In this document: positions 1 through 9,191 of the stretch, in pieces
Position numbering within the stretch: the first letter of the stretch is position 1
Layout of the letters: each line of letters starts with the position of its first letter
Assembly: GCF_902859725.1 (NCBI RefSeq)
Contig: NZ_CADIJP010000002.1
Span: 331,823-395,822, forward strand
Length of the DNA: 64,000 nucleotides
DNA from: Achromobacter mucicolens
Lineage (GTDB): Bacteria > Pseudomonadota > Gammaproteobacteria > Burkholderiales > Burkholderiaceae_B
Direction: 5' to 3'
Position numbers and translations under genes: made by a program
Notes under the pieces: generated by a model
Told to the model about the DNA's origin: nothing
What the model saw: only the letters and a program-made list of their open reading frames with translations
Database searches by the model: none

Positions 1-1
1 G

Positions 2-1135
2 AAGCACTCGTTCGACCTGGGCTTCGAGTACAGCAACATCAAGCAGGACAAGGACAGCTACACCCAGACGATCGCGCGGGGCCCGATGAACTGCAAGGTC
101 AGCGCCACGGACCTGTCGAACCCGGCGCTGTGCACCTCGCTGTGGGATCCGAATCCCCACGACGATTACACCGGCAAGCTGACCCGCAACAACAATCCTG
201 CGGTCTACAACACGGACACGCTGGCCCTCTACGGCTTCGACACCATCAAGTTCAACGAGCAGTGGCAGGCCAGCCTGGGCGCACGGTGGGACAACTACCG
301 CACCAGCGGCAGCAACATCGCGCGCGGCCGTAACGACCCGTCCAGCACCCCCGCGTTCTACAGCACGAGCCGTGAGGACAACCTTTTCAACTACCAGGTC
401 GGCCTGGCGTACAAACCCGTGCCCAACGGCACGATCTACGCGACCTACGGCACCTCGTCGACGCCGTCCGCCATTGCTGGCGGAGCGATCAGCGATGCGA
501 CCTCGGTGTCGACGTCTTCGCTGGAACCGGAAAAGAGCCGCACGGTGGAGCTGGGCACGAAGTGGCAGGTGTTCGATGACAAGCTGACGCTGTCGGCCGC
601 GGCGTTCCAGGACATCCGCAAGAACACCAGCGTGGCGGTGTCGGCGACCGAAGTGGCGCAAGTGGGCGAAGCCAAGGTGCGCGGCATCGAGCTGGGATTC
701 TCGGGCGCCATTACGCCCAAGTGGAACGTGTTCGGCGGCTACACCTTCATGGACAGCGAAATGACCAAGGGCGCCTACAACAGCGGCGCCGTCGGCCAGG
801 ACCTGCCCAACACGCCGCGCAACGCCTTCAGCCTGTGGACGACCTACAAGGTCCTGCCCAAGCTGACGGTCGGCGGCGGCGCTTACTACGTCGACAAGGT
901 GTACGGCAACTCGGACGCCACGAAGAACGCCGACGGCACGCCCAAGGCGCGCTGGGTGCCGTCGTACTGGCGCTTCGACGCGATGGCCGGCTATGAGTTC
1001 AACGAGCACTTCTCGGCGCAGTTGAACGTGCTGAACATCTTCGACGAAACGTACTACACCAAGGCCTACGCCGCGCACTACGCGGCGCTGGGCACGGGCC
1101 GGGCGGCGCTGCTGTCCCTGCGCGTGCGGTACTGA
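2..1135 (+). CDS. TonB-dependent siderophore receptor, C-terminal part (5' end outside window)
   Basis: The reading frame is open from the first bases of the window, so this is the last ~377 residues of a larger outer-membrane receptor. The sequence alternates short amphipathic beta strands with Gly, Asn and Tyr-rich loops (for example LFNYQVGLAYKP and NVFGGYTFMDSEM). It contains the LEPEKSRTVELGTKW strand typical of TonB-dependent siderophore receptors and ends on an aromatic residue (RVRY), the usual beta-barrel C-terminal signature. The DET-YYTKAYA and FNEHFSAQLNVLNIFDETYY segments resemble the last strands of catecholate or xenosiderophore receptors (FhuE/Fiu/BfrD type). The ligand cannot be read from this part, and the plug domain and TonB box are not visible. 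The gene ends at a strong hairpin shared with serB. Confidence 0.9.
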   Translation, partial: KHSFDLGFEYSNIKQDKDSYTQTIARGPMNCKVSATDLSNPALCTSLWDPNPHDDYTGKLTRNNNPAVYNTDTLALYGFDTIKFNEQWQASLGARWDNYRTSGSNIARGRNDPSSTPAFYSTSREDNLFNYQVGLAYKPVPNGTIYATYGTSSTPSAIAGGAISDATSVSTSSLEPEKSRTVELGTKWQVFDDKLTLSAAAFQDIRKNTSVAVSATEVAQVGEAKVRGIELGFSGAITPKWNVFGGYTFMDSEMTKGAYNSGAVGQDLPNTPRNAFSLWTTYKVLPKLTVGGGAYYVDKVYGNSDATKNADGTPKARWVPSYWRFDAMAGYEFNEHFSAQLNVLNIFDETYYTKAYAAHYAALGTGRAALLSLRVRY

Positions 1136-1175
1136 TGGCGGGGCGCCGCGTCAGCGGCGCGCAGCTTGCATGAAA

Positions 1176-1206
1176 AAAGCCACCTCGTTGCTGAGGTGGC
1201 TTTAGC
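1176..1206. terminator. Bidirectional terminator between the TonB receptor and serB
   Basis: A perfect 8-bp stem (GCCACCTC/GAGGTGGC, 1179-1186 and 1193-1200) is flanked by an A-run on the left and T-rich sequence on the right. It can therefore end transcription from both converging genes. Confidence 0.85.
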
Positions 1207-1238
1207 TTTTGGGAGGTGGCTGGCGTCCGTTGCGGCGC

Positions 1239-1251
1239 GGTGTCAGGCACC
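1239..1251. repeat. Copy of the GGTGTCAGACACC palindromic repeat (one mismatch)
   Basis: GGTGTCAGGCACC lies between the receptor terminator and the end of serB. It differs at one base from the copies at 23459-23525. Confidence 0.5.
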
Positions 1252-1263
1252 GTTGAGGCAGGA

Positions 1264-2121
1264 TCAGCTCTCGAACCAGTTCAGCACGCCGTCCAATCCG
1301 GAGACGTTCAGCGCGTAGCGCGTCTGCTGACGCACCAGCGGCTTGGCGTGGTAGGCCACCGGAAAGCCGGCGTTGGCCAGCATCTTCAGGTCGTTGGCGC
1401 CGTCGCCCATTGCGATGATCTGATCCGTCGAGGCACCGTGCGTGCGCGCGAAGTCGCGCAGGTGGGCGGCCTTGGCGTCGGCGTCCAGGATGTCGCCCAG
1501 CACGCGTCCGGTGAGCACGCCGTCTTCGATTTCCAGCGTGTTGGCGTGAGCGCTGTCCAGGTTCAGGCGGGCGCGCAGGCGTTCCGTGAAGAAGGTGAAA
1601 CCGCCCGACACCAGCAGCACCTTGATGCCGGCGGCCTGGGCCGTGGAGATCAGGCGTTCGGCGCCCGGGTTCAGGCGCAGCTTTTCCTCGTAGACCTGGT
1701 CCAGCGCGCCAGCCGGCGCGCCTTTCAGCAGCGCGACCCGCCGGCGCAGGCTTTCGGCGAAATCCTTGATCTCGCCGCGCATGGCGGCCTCGGTGATCTC
1801 CGACACCTTGTCTTTCACGCCGACCACGCCCGCGATGTCGTCGATGCATTCGATGTTGATCAGGGTCGAGTCCATGTCCATGGCCAGGACCTTGCAGTGG
1901 GCAAGCTTCAGTCCGGCAGGCACAAAGGCGGCGTCCACGCCGCGCGCCTCGGCGAAGGCGCATACCACCGCGCGCGTCTCGTCGTCGTGCTGCACGTCGA
2001 GCAGGCGCGCCGCGGTGTTGCTGATGCGCGCCACGCCCTGGGCCTGGGCCAGCGCGGCAAGCTGCTCCGCATGTTCGATGGCGAGGCCGGGGGATTGAAC
2101 GACGAGATTGTGGGTAGTCAT
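1264..2121 (-). CDS. serB: Phosphoserine phosphatase SerB
   Basis: This 285-residue cytoplasmic HAD-family phosphatase performs the last step of serine synthesis, phosphoserine to serine plus phosphate. HAD motif I is MDMDSTL with nucleophile Asp82 and acid/base Asp84. Motif II is the VSGGFTFF segment, and motif III/IV is the MGDGANDLKML segment. The N-terminal ~75 residues form the ACT-like region found in long SerB proteins, and the length matches that class. The gene starts 24 bp after the stop of mfd on the same strand, so the two are probably co-transcribed. No clear Shine-Dalgarno sequence precedes the ATG. Confidence 0.95.
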   Translation of the reverse strand: MTTHNLVVQSPGLAIEHAEQLAALAQAQGVARISNTAARLLDVQHDDETRAVVCAFAEARGVDAAFVPAGLKLAHCKVLAMDMDSTLINIECIDDIAGVVGVKDKVSEITEAAMRGEIKDFAESLRRRVALLKGAPAGALDQVYEEKLRLNPGAERLISTAQAAGIKVLLVSGGFTFFTERLRARLNLDSAHANTLEIEDGVLTGRVLGDILDADAKAAHLRDFARTHGASTDQIIAMGDGANDLKMLANAGFPVAYHAKPLVRQQTRYALNVSGLDGVLNWFES

Positions 2122-2145
2122 GGCGGATGGGAAGGAGAGTCGGGT

Positions 2146-5100
2146 TTACTTGAGCGCGCGCAGGACGGCGCGCACGGCGTCGGCCCTGGCGGGAATGAGG
2201 GGGGCCTTGATCTCGGCGCGCAATTTGTCCTGTCCGGCCAGCTTGATGTGACGCTGCCGCTGGACGAGGTCGATGATGCGGGCCGGATCGACCGAGGTCT
2301 TGGGGCCGAACTGGATCAGGGCCTGCGCTTCGCTGGCGTCGATCTTGACGATGCCCAGCGGCTGGGCCGCAAGGCGCAGGCGGTGCGTGGCCAGCAGGGT
2401 TTGGGCCGCTTCCGGCAGCTTGCCGAATCGGTCGATCAGTTCTTCCTGGATATGGATCAGGTCGTCTTCGTCGGCGGCGTGCGCCAGCCGTTTGTAGATG
2501 GCCAGGCGCGCATGCACGTCGGCGCAATAGTCGGACGGCAGCAGTGCCGGGGCGTGCAGGTTGACCTCGCACGCCAGGTTGAAGGGCGCGTCCAGGTCGG
2601 GTTCTTCGCCGGCGCGCAGCGCGCGCACGGCCTCGTTGAGCATCTCGTTGTACATCGAGAAGCCCACTTCCTGGATGTTGCCCGACTGCGAGTCGCCCAG
2701 CACTTCACCGGTACCCCGGATTTCGAGGTCGTGCATCGCCAGGTAAAAGCCCGAGCCGAGCTCTTCCATGGCCTGGATCGCTTCCAGCCGTTTCTTGGCG
2801 TTGCTTGTGATCGCGTCTTCGCCCGGCGTCAGCAGGTAGGCGTAGGCCTGATGGTGCGAGCGCCCGACGCGTCCGCGCAACTGGTGCAGCTGCGCCAGGC
2901 CGAAGCGGTCGGCGCGATGGATCACGATGGTGTTCGCGCTGGGTACGTCGATGCCGGTTTCGATGATGGTGGTGCACAGCAGCACGTTGTAGCGCTGCTG
3001 GTAGAAGCCCTTCATCACCTGTTCGAGTTCGCGCTCGGGCATCTGGCCGTGCGCGACGGCGATCCGGGCCTCGGGCACCAGTTCTTCCAGGCGCGCCCGG
3101 CGGTTGTGGATGGTCTCGACCTCGTTGTGCAGGAAGTAGCACTGGCCGCCGCGCTTGAGTTCGCGCAGCAGGGCCTCGCGCAGCGTGCTGCCGTCTTCGC
3201 GCCGCACGAAGGTCTTGATGGCCAGGCGCTTCTGCGGCGCCGTGGCAATGACGGAGAAGTCGCGGATGCCTTCCAGCGACATGCCGAGCGTGCGGGGAAT
3301 GGGCGTGGCGGTGAGCGTCAGGACGTCGACCTCGGCCCGCAGCGACTTGAGCGCTTCCTTTTGGCGCACGCCGAAACGGTGTTCCTCGTCGATGATGACC
3401 AGACCCAGCCGCTTGAACTTCACATCTTTCGACAGAATCTTGTGCGTGCCGATGACGATGTCGACCCGGCCGTCGTTGATGCCTTCGATGGCGGCCGAGA
3501 CTTCCCTGGCCGAGCGAAAGCGCGACAGTTCCACCACGCGTACGGGCCAGTCGGCGAACCGGTCCGTGAAGGTCTGGGCGTGCTGCTCGGCGAGCAGGGT
3601 GGTGGGGCACAAGAGCGCCACCTGCTTGCCATTCGCGACGGCCAGGAAGGCGGCGCGCAGCGCGACTTCCGTCTTGCCGAAACCCACATCGCCGCAGACC
3701 AGGCGGTCCATCGGGCGGCCCGAGGTCATGTCGCTGATGACGGCCTGGATCGCGGCGGCCTGGTCGGCCGTTTCTTCGAAGCCGAAGCCCTCGGCGAAGG
3801 CCTCGTAGTCGTTCAGCGGCAGGTTGAACGCAAAGCCTTCGCGCGCGGCGCGCTGCGCATACAGCGCCAGCAGTTCCGCGGCGGTGTCGCGCACCTGCTT
3901 GGCTGCCTTGCGGCGGGCCTTGTCCCATTGCCCCGAGCCCAGCTGGTGCAGCGGCGCGGCTTCCGGATCCGCGCCGCTGTAGCGGGCGATCACGTGCAGC
4001 TGCGACACCGGCACGTACAGCGTGCTGCCGTTGGCGTATTCAAGATGAAGAAACTCCATCTCGCCTTCGCCCATGTCCATGTTGACCAGGCCGTGGTAGC
4101 GCCCGATGCCGTGCTGGGCGTGGACGACGGGATCGCCCTCGCGCAGCTCGGACAGGTCGCGCACCATGGCTTCGACGTTGCTGGCGCGCTCCTGGTCGCG
4201 CTTGCCGCGGCGTCCCGGCGTTGCCAATCCGGGGTAGAGGTCGTTTTCGGTCAGGAAGGCGAGGTTTGCGTCCGGCAGCTGGAAGCCCACGCCCAGTGGC
4301 GAGGCGACGATGCCGAAATGCGCGTCCGACGCCAGGAAGGCTTCGATGGTCTCGGGCTGCGCGTCAGGCGTGACGCCGAACTCGTGCAGCATCTGCACCA
4401 GGGTTTCGCGGCGCCCTGCGGAATCGGCGCACAGCAGCACGCGGGTCTGGCCCGCCTGCACCAACGTGCGCAACTTGGCGATCGGATCCTCGGCGCGGCG
4501 CGCCACGCTGACATCGGGCGCGGCCCGGAAGTCGGGGTGCGCCTGGCCGGCAGTCAGCGACAGGCGGCGAAAGGCCTTCAGCCGGCCATACAGCGATTCG
4601 TTATCCAGGAACAGGGCCGAGGGCGGCAACACGGGACGTTCGCGATCGCTCTTCAAGAAGCTGTAGCGGCTGGCCGTGTCCTGGTTGAAACGCTGGATCG
4701 CGTCGTCGATGTCGCCGACCGTGACCATGACCGTGCCTTCGGTCACGTAGTCGAACAGCGTGGCGGTCTCTTCGAAGAACAGCGGCAGGTAGTACTCGAC
4801 GCCGGCAAAGGGGATGCCGTTGCCGATGTCCTTGTAGGGCAGGGCGCGCGAGGGATCGCCTTCGAAAATTTCCCGAAAGCGCGCGCGGAACCGGTTGCGC
4901 GCGTCCTCGTCCATCGGGAATTCTCGGCCTGGCAGCAGTTGGACCTCGCGCACGGGGTACAGGCTGCGCTGGGTGTCCACGTCGAAACTGCGGATGGTCT
5001 CGATTTCGTCGTCGAACAGGTCCAGGCGGTACGGCACCACCGAGCCCATCGGGAACAGGTCGATCAGGCCGCCGCGCAGGCAGAATTCGCCGGGCGCGGT

Positions 5101-5628
5101 CACCTGGGTGACGTGGTTGTAATTGGCCAGCGTCAGCTGCGCGCGCAGCGCCGCTTCGTTCAGCCGGTCTTTCTGCTTGAACGAGAAGGTGTAGGCGGCC
5201 AGGAACGAGGGCGGCGCCAGCCGGTACAGCGCCGTGGTGATGGGTACGGTCAGCACGTCCACCGTCTTCATCATCAGCGAATGCAGCGTGTGCAGGCGCT
5301 CCGAAATCAGGTCCTGGTGCGGCGAGAACGCGTCGTAGGGCAGCGTTTCCCAGTCGGGCAACTGCCGCACGCGCAGACCGGGCGCGAACAGCTGGATTTC
5401 CTCGGCCAGGCGCTGCGCTTCCAGGGGCTCGGCCGTCAGGATGACCAGCGGACCGCCGGCCTGGCGGGCCAGATCCGCCAGCAGCCAGGCGTCGCCGGAA
5501 CCCGGCGGCCTGGGCTGCGCGTAGCGCGTGCCGGGCTTTAACGCGGACAGGGTGGGAACCGTGGCGGGGACGGGGGGGGCGGCCGTGGCGGAGGAGGAAG
5601 GGGCGGGCATCAGGCTGGAAGCGGACAT
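2146..5628 (-). CDS. mfd: Transcription-repair coupling factor Mfd
   Basis: This 1160-residue ATP-dependent translocase removes stalled RNA polymerase from lesions and recruits UvrA. In order it carries a UvrB-like N-terminal module, the CarD-like RNA polymerase interaction region (SELREGDPVVHAQHGIGRYHG), and a superfamily 2 helicase core with Walker A (GDVGFGKTEVA), DEEH box (IIDEEHRFG) and the RecG-like TRG region. The C-terminal UvrA-binding domain follows. Length matches the family. I chose the ATG at 5628 (MSASSLM). An upstream in-frame ATG at 5670 would overlap ispD and take in a perfect TATAAT at 5639-5644 on this strand. It shares its short promoter region with ispD and is followed by serB. 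Confidence 0.96.
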   Translation of the reverse strand: MSASSLMPAPSSSATAAPPVPATVPTLSALKPGTRYAQPRPPGSGDAWLLADLARQAGGPLVILTAEPLEAQRLAEEIQLFAPGLRVRQLPDWETLPYDAFSPHQDLISERLHTLHSLMMKTVDVLTVPITTALYRLAPPSFLAAYTFSFKQKDRLNEAALRAQLTLANYNHVTQVTAPGEFCLRGGLIDLFPMGSVVPYRLDLFDDEIETIRSFDVDTQRSLYPVREVQLLPGREFPMDEDARNRFRARFREIFEGDPSRALPYKDIGNGIPFAGVEYYLPLFFEETATLFDYVTEGTVMVTVGDIDDAIQRFNQDTASRYSFLKSDRERPVLPPSALFLDNESLYGRLKAFRRLSLTAGQAHPDFRAAPDVSVARRAEDPIAKLRTLVQAGQTRVLLCADSAGRRETLVQMLHEFGVTPDAQPETIEAFLASDAHFGIVASPLGVGFQLPDANLAFLTENDLYPGLATPGRRGKRDQERASNVEAMVRDLSELREGDPVVHAQHGIGRYHGLVNMDMGEGEMEFLHLEYANGSTLYVPVSQLHVIARYSGADPEAAPLHQLGSGQWDKARRKAAKQVRDTAAELLALYAQRAAREGFAFNLPLNDYEAFAEGFGFEETADQAAAIQAVISDMTSGRPMDRLVCGDVGFGKTEVALRAAFLAVANGKQVALLCPTTLLAEQHAQTFTDRFADWPVRVVELSRFRSAREVSAAIEGINDGRVDIVIGTHKILSKDVKFKRLGLVIIDEEHRFGVRQKEALKSLRAEVDVLTLTATPIPRTLGMSLEGIRDFSVIATAPQKRLAIKTFVRREDGSTLREALLRELKRGGQCYFLHNEVETIHNRRARLEELVPEARIAVAHGQMPERELEQVMKGFYQQRYNVLLCTTIIETGIDVPSANTIVIHRADRFGLAQLHQLRGRVGRSHHQAYAYLLTPGEDAITSNAKKRLEAIQAMEELGSGFYLAMHDLEIRGTGEVLGDSQSGNIQEVGFSMYNEMLNEAVRALRAGEEPDLDAPFNLACEVNLHAPALLPSDYCADVHARLAIYKRLAHAADEDDLIHIQEELIDRFGKLPEAAQTLLATHRLRLAAQPLGIVKIDASEAQALIQFGPKTSVDPARIIDLVQRQRHIKLAGQDKLRAEIKAPLIPARADAVRAVLRALK

Positions 5629-5638
5629 CAAGCGAACG

Positions 5639-5648
5639 ATTATAAAAT
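5639..5648. promoter_or_regulatory. Overlapping divergent -10 boxes of mfd and ispD
   Basis: The 10-bp stretch ATTATAAAAT reads TATAAT on the minus strand (5639-5644) and TATAAA or TAAAAT on the plus strand (5641-5648). Only 29 bp separate the two start codons. No good -35 hexamer or Shine-Dalgarno sequence is visible for either gene. Promoter function is inferred from sequence only. Confidence 0.55.
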
Positions 5649-5657
5649 CTCCGCACC

Positions 5658-6341
5658 ATGTCTGACTCAATCATCGCAATCGTGCCCGCCTCCGGTGTCG
5701 GCGCCCGCGCCAGCCGGCCCGGGCACGAGGCCGTTCCGAAGCAATACCGTCCATTGGCCGGACAGCCCATGCTGCGTCATGCGGTCAGCGCGCTGCTGGC
5801 CGACGCGCGCGTGTCCGGGGTGCGGGTGGCGGTCAGCCCGGGCGACGGCTGGGTCGATGCCGCGCTTGCTGGCCTGCCGCGCACCGTCTGGCGTGCCTGC
5901 GGCGGCGCGACGCGCGCCGATACGGTCGCCGGCGCGCTTGCCGACAGCGAGGTCGCCGACGACACCTGGGTGCTGGTGCACGACGCGGCCCGCCCCGGCT
6001 TGCCTGCCCAGGCGCTGGCGCGGCTGATCGATGCCTGCCTGGCCGATCCGGTGGGCGGTTTGCTGGCCCTGCCGGTGGCCGATACGGTCAAGGGCGGGCA
6101 CCAGCGGGTCGAGCGCACACTGGACCGCAACGGCCTGTGGCTGGCGCAAACCCCGCAGATGTTCCGGGCGGGCGTACTGCGCGATGCGCTGACCGCGGCC
6201 TCCGTGAATGGCGTCATCGTCACCGACGAGGCCTCGGCCATCGAGGCCGCCGGCTACGCGCCGTTGCTGGTCACGGGGTCGATGCGCAACTTCAAGGTGA
6301 CATGGCCGGACGATTTTGAACTGATGGAAAAATGGCTATGA
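5658..6341 (+). CDS. ispD: 2-C-methyl-D-erythritol 4-phosphate cytidylyltransferase IspD
   Basis: This 227-residue enzyme transfers CMP from CTP to MEP in the non-mevalonate isoprenoid pathway. The nucleotide-binding loop near the N-terminus reads PASGVGAR, followed by the PKQY motif. VHDAARPG and the [12 protein letters not shown] segment are the other conserved IspD blocks. It overlaps ispF by four bases (ATGA), so the two consecutive-pathway enzymes are translationally coupled. The start codon lies nine bases after a -10-like TAAAAT with no ribosome-binding site, suggesting a leaderless or nearly leaderless transcript. Confidence 0.95.
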   Translation: MSDSIIAIVPASGVGARASRPGHEAVPKQYRPLAGQPMLRHAVSALLADARVSGVRVAVSPGDGWVDAALAGLPRTVWRACGGATRADTVAGALADSEVADDTWVLVHDAARPGLPAQALARLIDACLADPVGGLLALPVADTVKGGHQRVERTLDRNGLWLAQTPQMFRAGVLRDALTAASVNGVIVTDEASAIEAAGYAPLLVTGSMRNFKVTWPDDFELMEKWL

Positions 6342-6829
6342 GCATTCCTTTTCGCGTCGGGCAGGGCTTTGACGTGCACGCGCTGGTCGAAGGCCGGCCG
6401 CTGATCATCGGCGGGGTCACGATTCCCCATACGCATGGCCTTCTGGGGCATTCCGATGCGGACGTGCTGCTGCACGCGATCACCGATGCGCTGCTGGGCG
6501 CGGCGGGGCTGGGCGACATCGGCCGGCACTTTCCCGACACCGATCCGGCCTTCAAGGGCGCCGACAGCCGCGTCCTGCTGCGCGAAGCCATGGCGCGCGT
6601 GCGCCGGGCGGGCTGGGCGCCGGTCAATATCGACGCCACGCTGCATGCGCAGGCGCCCAAGATCGGCCCGCACGCGCCGGCCATGGTGAAGAACATTGCC
6701 GCCGATACGGGGCTGGCAGAGACCGAGGTCAACATCAAGGCCAAGACCAACGAAGGCCTGGGCTACCTGGGCCGCAAGGAAGGCATCGCGGCGACAGTGG
6801 TCGCGCTGCTGGCGCGCGTGGATTCCTGA
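6338..6829 (+). CDS. ispF: 2-C-methyl-D-erythritol 2,4-cyclodiphosphate synthase IspF
   Basis: This 163-residue trimeric, metal-dependent enzyme cyclises CDP-ME 2-phosphate in isoprenoid synthesis. The metal-binding GFDVH motif is at the N-terminus. [19 protein letters not shown] and [10 protein letters not shown] supply further ligands, and the C-terminal [16 protein letters not shown] block is typical. I chose the ATG at 6338, which gives the classic ATGA overlap with ispD. An ATG two codons earlier (6332) is possible. Confidence 0.96.
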   Translation: MSIPFRVGQGFDVHALVEGRPLIIGGVTIPHTHGLLGHSDADVLLHAITDALLGAAGLGDIGRHFPDTDPAFKGADSRVLLREAMARVRRAGWAPVNIDATLHAQAPKIGPHAPAMVKNIAADTGLAETEVNIKAKTNEGLGYLGRKEGIAATVVALLARVDS

Positions 6830-6877
6830 CGCGCCACCCGTTCCGTGGCGCGAACGCCACGCCTGCCCCCAAATCGA

Positions 6878-6910
6878 AAGCCGTCCGTGCCGCCAGCCCG
6901 GGCGGCTTTT
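6878..6910 (+). terminator. Rho-independent terminator after ispF
   Basis: A 10-bp stem (AAGCCGTCCG paired with CGGGCGGCTT, one G-U pair) is followed by TTTT, about 50 bp after the ispF stop. Confidence 0.75.
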
Positions 6911-7004
6911 ACGTTGGAATACATCTTTAACAAATGAATAAGCGGACCGGTTTGATCTGACATACGCTGCGCGACTTGAAATCTGACTAATCAGGGACAT
7001 TCAG

Positions 7005-9116
7005 ATGCGATTCCGTGGCGCGGGGCTATTTTTCGTGCTGGCCGCTTTTGCTACCACCGCGCACGCGGCGTATGAGAAGCAGCTCGGCCCACTGGCAGGC
7101 ACCGTCAAACAGCAGCTTTTGCAAGGCTGGCACGTCGGCGAGCAGGACGGCTGGTTCACGTTGCGCAATAGCGATGTGCCCGGCGGCGAGCAGACGTTCT
7201 ACATCAATCCGGGGCCCGCGCCCGAGACGGGCCGCATCACCGATGTCAACGTGATGGTCAACTCGAAGAGTCCCAAGGCGTCCATCGGCATCGCGCTGAA
7301 CAACAACGCGCGCAAGAGCCTGTGCCTCCTGGAGATCCGGGCGGACCGCAACACGATGCTGTTCTGTCTGGAGGGCCAGACGCGCCGCGACATCGCTTCC
7401 GTGCCCAACGTGGCCAAGCTGGACGGCACCGACCGCATCAGAGTGGTGGAAGTGCCCGGCGCCGCGCGTTTCCTGGTCAATGGCCAGAAGATTGCCGATA
7501 TCGAGAACGAGCCCGCGCTGGGCAGCGAGATCGGCATCATGGCGTACGACGAAGGCACGTTCGGCATTGCCGACTTCATGATCGTGTCGGACGTGGCTGC
7601 CAAGCCCGCCGGGTCCGGCGGCCAAGGCGGCTCGGGGGCGGGTGCGCCGCGCGTGCCGTCGGCGGCGCCGCCTCCCGCGCCCGCCAATAACACGGCAGTC
7701 AACAACACGCCCGCCACCCGCACGCCCGCCAACAACACCCCCGGCTTGCCGGGCGAGGGCCCCTATCCGCGCTTTGGCGGCGATACCTTGCGAATCGTCG
7801 GGGTGTATGTCGGGATCATGCGCAGCATCTTCCTGCACGAGTTTGGCCACGCGCTGATCGGCGAGCTGGAGTTGCCGGCGACGGGCGCCGAGGAGGATGC
7901 GGTCGACATGTACTCGGCGTTGCAGATCGTCGAGCCCACCATGTACCCGACCAAGGACGAGGACCTGAACACCATGGCCCGCGAGGCCGCGACGTATGCC
8001 GCGCTGCAGTGGTACTACAGCGGCAAGCTGGCGGAAAAGCGCGGCGCCTCGGCAAGTTCGGCCTGGCAGGACGAGCACACGGGCGACTTGAAGCGCTTTC
8101 GCAACATGCTGTGCATCATGTACGGCGGCAATCCCGCGGTGTTCGAACCGGTGGCCAAGCACGTTGGCTTCGAGGATCGGACCAAAGCGCGGTGCACGGA
8201 CGAATTCAATAAGCAGAACCGCGCGTGGCGCCGGCTGCTGGCGCCGCATACGCGGGTCGGCACCTGGACGCCCGACGGCCTGCAGCCGGCCAACGCGCCC
8301 GGCGCGCCGGTCAACGTGGTATTCGAGCCATCCAAGCGCAAGATCGGCAACCTGTTCGCGAACAACCTGTCCGAGGCCATCACCAACAACATCAAGCTGC
8401 TCGGCCAGACCTACGTGCTGCCGCGGCCGGTCAACGTGGTGTTCAAGGATTGCGGCCAGTTGAATGCCTGGTACAACCCGCGCGAGGGTTCGATCACGAT
8501 GTGCTACGACCTGATCGAGAACATCGCGGTGATGGTTTCGGATATTGAAATGGGCACGGTGGGCGGCGAGGTCGTCGCCAAGGATGGCGGCGCGCCGCCG
8601 GCGCCGCGGCAACCGCCCGCGGCGGGGCAGGGCATGCCGGCGCTGCCCGCCGGCGCCTTCGACGAGCTGAAGGACTACGGCGTGCCGCCGACGAACCTGC
8701 TGTTCTCGTCGCCGTATCGGGGGCCAACGCCCAACAAGCACACGCGCGCCGACATCATCACGACGCCGGAGCTGGTGCGGTTGATCAATAACGATAAGAA
8801 CATTCTCATCATCGACACCAGCGGGCTACGGGAAACGCTGCCCATCGCCTATCCGCTGTCCGACGCCGGGTCGGACGGCAGCGTCGCGGACCACCTGCAA
8901 GGCGCGCTGGACGCCTGGCTGAAGAAGAACACCGGAGACCGGCGCGACACGCCCATCGTGTTCATGGGCGCGGGCATGAACGACCGATCCTCCTACAACG
9001 CGGCGCTGCGCGCGGGGACGCTGGGTTGGCGCGCCTACTGGTATCGGGGCGGCATGGAGGCGTGGACCGCCAACGGCCTGCCGACCGCGCCGGTCAAGCC
9101 CGCCACCGGCAAATAG
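7005..9116 (+). CDS. Exported DUF4344-type putative metallopeptidase fused to a rhodanese-like domain lacking its cysteine
   Basis: This 703-residue protein has a clear signal peptide (residues 1-22, ending AHA). Residues ~25-200 look like a concanavalin-type beta-sandwich, with alternating strands such as ASIGIALNNNARKS and IRVVEVPGAARFLVNG. A linker rich in Pro, Ala, Asn and Thr spans ~203-250. The middle domain carries zinc-protease motif HEFGH at 278-282, followed by GAEEDAVD at 294-301, the pattern of DUF4344 metallopeptidases. Residues ~580-695 resemble a rhodanese fold (IIDTSGLRE, GWRAYWYRGGMEAW), but the catalytic loop reads FMGAGMNDRSS with Gly655 where the sulfur-carrying Cys is expected. 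The protein should act in the periplasm or outside the cell. Its substrate is unknown. It is monocistronic, with terminators on both sides. Confidence 0.85.
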   Translation: MRFRGAGLFFVLAAFATTAHAAYEKQLGPLAGTVKQQLLQGWHVGEQDGWFTLRNSDVPGGEQTFYINPGPAPETGRITDVNVMVNSKSPKASIGIALNNNARKSLCLLEIRADRNTMLFCLEGQTRRDIASVPNVAKLDGTDRIRVVEVPGAARFLVNGQKIADIENEPALGSEIGIMAYDEGTFGIADFMIVSDVAAKPAGSGGQGGSGAGAPRVPSAAPPPAPANNTAVNNTPATRTPANNTPGLPGEGPYPRFGGDTLRIVGVYVGIMRSIFLHEFGHALIGELELPATGAEEDAVDMYSALQIVEPTMYPTKDEDLNTMAREAATYAALQWYYSGKLAEKRGASASSAWQDEHTGDLKRFRNMLCIMYGGNPAVFEPVAKHVGFEDRTKARCTDEFNKQNRAWRRLLAPHTRVGTWTPDGLQPANAPGAPVNVVFEPSKRKIGNLFANNLSEAITNNIKLLGQTYVLPRPVNVVFKDCGQLNAWYNPREGSITMCYDLIENIAVMVSDIEMGTVGGEVVAKDGGAPPAPRQPPAAGQGMPALPAGAFDELKDYGVPPTNLLFSSPYRGPTPNKHTRADIITTPELVRLINNDKNILIIDTSGLRETLPIAYPLSDAGSDGSVADHLQGALDAWLKKNTGDRRDTPIVFMGAGMNDRSSYNAALRAGTLGWRAYWYRGGMEAWTANGLPTAPVKPATGK

Positions 9117-9140
9117 CGCGCTACACGGCAACCAAAAGGA

Positions 9141-9175
9141 AAAGCCCGCCTGCATGATGCAGGCGGGCTTTTTTT
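9141..9175. terminator. Strong terminator between the DUF4344 gene and ahpD
   Basis: A stem AAAGCCCGCCTGCAT paired with ATGCAGGCGGGCTTT is followed by seven Ts and preceded by AAAA. It serves both converging genes. Confidence 0.9.
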
Positions 9176-9191
9176 GCGAGCGGCGGGTCGC

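Noticed and set aside
1216-5541. A 1441-codon open frame on the plus strand opposite serB and mfd
   Set aside because: It is the antisense shadow of two certain genes in GC-rich DNA. Its protein is full of His, Gln, Arg and Val repeats with no domain.
5629-5670. Upstream ATG start for mfd
   Set aside because: It would overlap ispD and place the perfect TATAAT inside the coding region.
7683-7745. Asn/Thr/Pro/Ala repeats (NNTP-like) as a possible repeat array
   Set aside because: They are a degenerate protein linker inside the DUF4344 gene, not DNA-level tandem repeats.
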